A stretch of 23,427 nucleotides of DNA from JACDER01 sp036394915 (GTDB lineage: Bacteria > Actinomycetota > Thermoleophilia > Gaiellales > Gaiellaceae): NCBI GenBank assembly GCA_036394915.1, contig DASWEE010000143.1, positions 1 through 23,427 of the forward strand, read 5' to 3'. This document shows positions 21,505 to 23,427 of the stretch, piece after piece. Position 1 is the stretch's first letter, and every line of letters begins with the position of its first letter. The position numbers and the translations under genes are program-made. The notes under the pieces were generated by a model. It searched no databases, was not told where the DNA came from, and worked only from the letters and a program-made list of their open reading frames with translations.

Positions 21505-21849
21505 CTACTTGATCTTCGAGAACCGGATCACCGTGACGGTGGCGTCCTGCCCGATCTCCCGGTTGTAGAGCTGGCTCAGGAAGTGGGCCATCTCCTCGGG
21601 CCGTCGGATCTCGGGGTTGTCGTGCTCGATCTCGCGGGGTGAGAGCTCGCCGAGGGTCTTCACCTCGATCTTGTCGATGACGGCCTCGAAGATCCGCTCG
21701 CGGGGCCCAAAGCGTGCTCCAGCCAGCACCTGGACGACCATCCCCTTCTTGTATTTGTCCGACTTGTCCCCGAGCCGGATCGTCGCGGTCTTCCGCAGCG
21801 AACGGAGCTGATCGGCCACGAGGGGCGAGTAGAAGTTGAGCGCGTACAT
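21505..21849 (-). CDS. ASCH-domain protein
   Basis: A 114-aa protein of the PUA-like ASCH group, which is thought to bind RNA or modified nucleotides. The family pattern is visible as YALNFYSPLVADQLRS, TATIRLGDKSDKYKKGMVVQVLAG, and a C-terminal helix and strand LSQLYNREIGQDATVTVIRFSKI. It is highly charged, cytoplasmic and lacks a signal. The start is ATG at 21849; no clear ribosome site or -10 element precedes it. It sits 39 nt after the Nudix stop on the same strand and may be read with it. A link to the dehydrogenase genes downstream is unlikely to be functional. Confidence 0.82.
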   Translation of the reverse strand: MYALNFYSPLVADQLRSLRKTATIRLGDKSDKYKKGMVVQVLAGARFGPRERIFEAVIDKIEVKTLGELSPREIEHDNPEIRRPEEMAHFLSQLYNREIGQDATVTVIRFSKIK

Positions 21850-21888
21850 TGTCGGGGTTCGCTTCGGCCTAGGGGCCGCCGAGCGGGA

Positions 21889-22329
21889 TCATAAGGGCTG
21901 GTCGCTCAATGCAGCGACCGCCTTTTCGGCCATCTCCCTCTCGCCTCTGTAGGCAAGGAGCTTCGGCGCCTCCTCGAGCGGCAGCCAGTGCACCTCGGCC
22001 ACCTCGTGCGCGTGCTCGGGCGGCACGTCGCCGAGCCGGCCGGAGCTGTAGCGCAGGAGGTAGAAGCTGACCACCTTGAAGATGCGCTCGCCCTCCCAGG
22101 TGTAGACGTAGCGCACGTCTCCGAGCTTTCCGAGCGGCCGCGCCTGGACGCCCGTCTCCTCCGCGACCTCACGCAGGGCGGTCTCCTCTGGCCGCTCGCC
22201 GTGCCCGACGAGCCCTTTCGGAAGCGCCCAAAGGCCCTTCGGCTTTCCCGCCGGCCGGATCGCGGCGGCGAACCACGCTCCCCGCATCCGCCGAACGACT
22301 ACCCCGCCGGCGGAGAACTCGCGCTTCAC
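21889..22329 (-). CDS. Nudix hydrolase
   Basis: Hydrolyses a nucleoside diphosphate linked to another group. The 146-aa protein has a complete Nudix box at residues 39-61 (Gx5E...REVAEETGV), preceded by GLWALPKG. The N-terminus EFSAGGVVVRR and the C-terminal segment HEVAEVHWLPLEEAPKLL resemble the diadenosine-polyphosphate hydrolase/MutT-like groups. Substrate is not certain. The start is GTG at 22329; a weak TACAAA hexamer ends 7 nt upstream and may act as the -10, echoing other starts here. It diverges from groES-groEL across 144 nt. Confidence 0.88.
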   Translation of the reverse strand: MKREFSAGGVVVRRMRGAWFAAAIRPAGKPKGLWALPKGLVGHGERPEETALREVAEETGVQARPLGKLGDVRYVYTWEGERIFKVVSFYLLRYSSGRLGDVPPEHAHEVAEVHWLPLEEAPKLLAYRGEREMAEKAVAALSDQPL

Positions 22330-22372
22330 GCTGGTGTTTGTAACACACGACGGGATGGTTCTCGCCAGGGCC

Positions 22373-22402
22373 TTGCGCGAAGCCGCTCAGGCTGGATAGA
22401 AT
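22373..22402 (+). promoter_or_regulatory. Promoter TTGCGC-N18-TAGAAT for groES-groEL
   Basis: -35 TTGCGC (22373-22378) and -10 TAGAAT (22397-22402) with an 18-nt spacer. It predicts a start near 22409, inside the CIRCE-like operator, with a leader of about 65 nt before groES. Confidence 0.7.
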
Positions 22403-22406
22403 CGTT

Positions 22407-22433
22407 CTGGCACTTCACATGTGAGAGTGCCAA
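22407..22433. promoter_or_regulatory. CIRCE-like operator (HrcA site)
   Basis: 9-9-9 architecture: left arm CTGGCACTT (22407-22415), 9-nt spacer, right arm GAGTGCCAA (22425-22433). The standard element is TTAGCACTC-N9-GAGTGCTAA, so the core GCACT/AGTGC is kept and the arms vary. Position over the predicted start site of groES-groEL supports HrcA-type heat-shock repression. hrcA is not in the window. Confidence 0.8.
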
Positions 22434-22438
22434 GTAGT

Positions 22439-22451
22439 GTCACAAAGTGAC
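22439..22451. promoter_or_regulatory. Small inverted repeat GTCAC-AAA-GTGAC in the groES leader
   Basis: A perfect 5-3-5 repeat six nt after the CIRCE-like element, in the leader. It could be a second operator half or a small RNA hairpin; function unknown. Confidence 0.35.
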
Positions 22452-22473
22452 GACAGAAGCGAGGAGGAACCCC

Positions 22474-22794
22474 ATGAATCTACAGCCGTTGGGCGACCGC
22501 CTCATCGTCGAGGTTCTCGAGGAAGAGGAAACCACCACCAGCGGGATCGTCCTTCCGGACACCGCGAAGGAAAAGCCGCAGCGCGGCAAGGTCCTGGCGG
22601 TGGGCCCGGGGAGCCGGAACGAAGAGACCGGTGAGCACGTCCCGATGGACGTCGAAGAGGGTGACGAGATCATCTTCTCCAAGTACGGCGGTACCGAGAT
22701 CAAGCTCGGCACCGACGATGTTCTGATCCTGCGCGAGTCCGATGTGCTGGCGAAGGTCGTCGGCGATCGCGAGCTCGCGGGCGCAAAGTCGTAA
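22474..22794 (+). CDS. groES: Co-chaperonin GroES (Hsp10)
   Basis: Forms the heptameric lid of the GroEL folding chamber. The 106-aa protein starts MNLQPLGDRLIVE and has the mobile-loop region EEETTTSGIVLPDTAKEKPQ, then GKVLAVGPG and the DDVLILRESDVLAKV tail. It runs a few residues past the usual end (GDRELAGAKS). The ATG at 22474 is chosen because GAGGAGGAA lies just upstream and residues before it are not GroES-like. It is controlled by the promoter and CIRCE-like operator above, and groEL follows after 27 nt. Confidence 0.97.
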   Translation: MNLQPLGDRLIVEVLEEEETTTSGIVLPDTAKEKPQRGKVLAVGPGSRNEETGEHVPMDVEEGDEIIFSKYGGTEIKLGTDDVLILRESDVLAKVVGDRELAGAKS

Positions 22795-22821
22795 GACGAA
22801 GAGCAGTCAAGGAGGAAACGA

Positions 22822-23427
<606 letters not shown>

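Noticed and set aside
21860..21880. Short palindrome CGGCC-TAGG-GGCCG between the Nudix and ASCH genes
   Set aside because: Only 5-bp arms of pure G/C without a T-tract; expected by chance in this base composition.
22420..22444. CRP-like site TGTGA...TCACA in the groES leader
   Set aside because: The half-sites are 15 nt apart instead of 6 and each belongs to another inverted repeat.

Overview
The window is GC-rich bacterial chromosome, most likely from an actinobacterium. The class Thermoleophilia (Gaiellales/Solirubrobacterales) is my best guess, based on gene families, GC content and the many starts that look leaderless; this is inference. Genes are tightly packed, and no stretch over 300 bases lacks a gene. 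I saw no tRNA, rRNA, CRISPR array, intact transposase or prophage.

Layout. (1) 1-5412, minus strand: the 5' half of a complex I operon, nuoA-B-C-D-E-F-G, with nuoG cut by the window edge. Every junction overlaps except nuoF-nuoG, which is opened by 160 nt of palindromic, repeat-rich DNA. (2) 5577-9384, plus strand: an A-type Fe-S carrier, a TrxR-like ferredoxin/flavodoxin-NADP reductase coupled to a DUF4037 protein, and class II fumarase. (3) 9381-12559: a small acidic protein on the minus strand and a large secreted or membrane-anchored Asp-box beta-propeller on the plus strand, ended by a strong bidirectional terminator. (4) 12599-18927: a lipoate and 2-oxoacid dehydrogenase block. It holds lipA, a cupin divergent from lipA, lipB, and an E1alpha-E1beta-E2-YciI-SnoaL operon. 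LipB and LipA make the lipoyl group that E2 carries; E3 is not in the window. (5) 18973-21849: a four-CxxC zinc-ribbon protein, a GMC flavoprotein with a 3Fe-4S type Cys motif, its Tat/lipoprotein small subunit (FAD-SLDH family), and an ASCH protein. (6) 21889-23427: a Nudix hydrolase divergent from groES-groEL, which has a recognisable promoter and a CIRCE-like operator.

The most interesting signal is regulatory rather than a new enzyme system. Eight gene starts sit 6-10 nt after a TANNNT hexamer (TAGACT, TAGAGT, TAGGAT, TACACT, TACGCT), usually exactly 7 nt, and without a convincing Shine-Dalgarno sequence. This is the layout of leaderless transcripts. In two cases the upstream gene's TAG stop codon is the first half of that hexamer. 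At lipA/cupin two such hexamers overlap on opposite strands, giving a candidate bidirectional leaderless promoter. Within operons, five junctions use NTGA overlaps with GTG, TTG or CTG starts and none uses ATGA. Two convergent gene pairs interlock their stop codons in the same CTAA tetramer.
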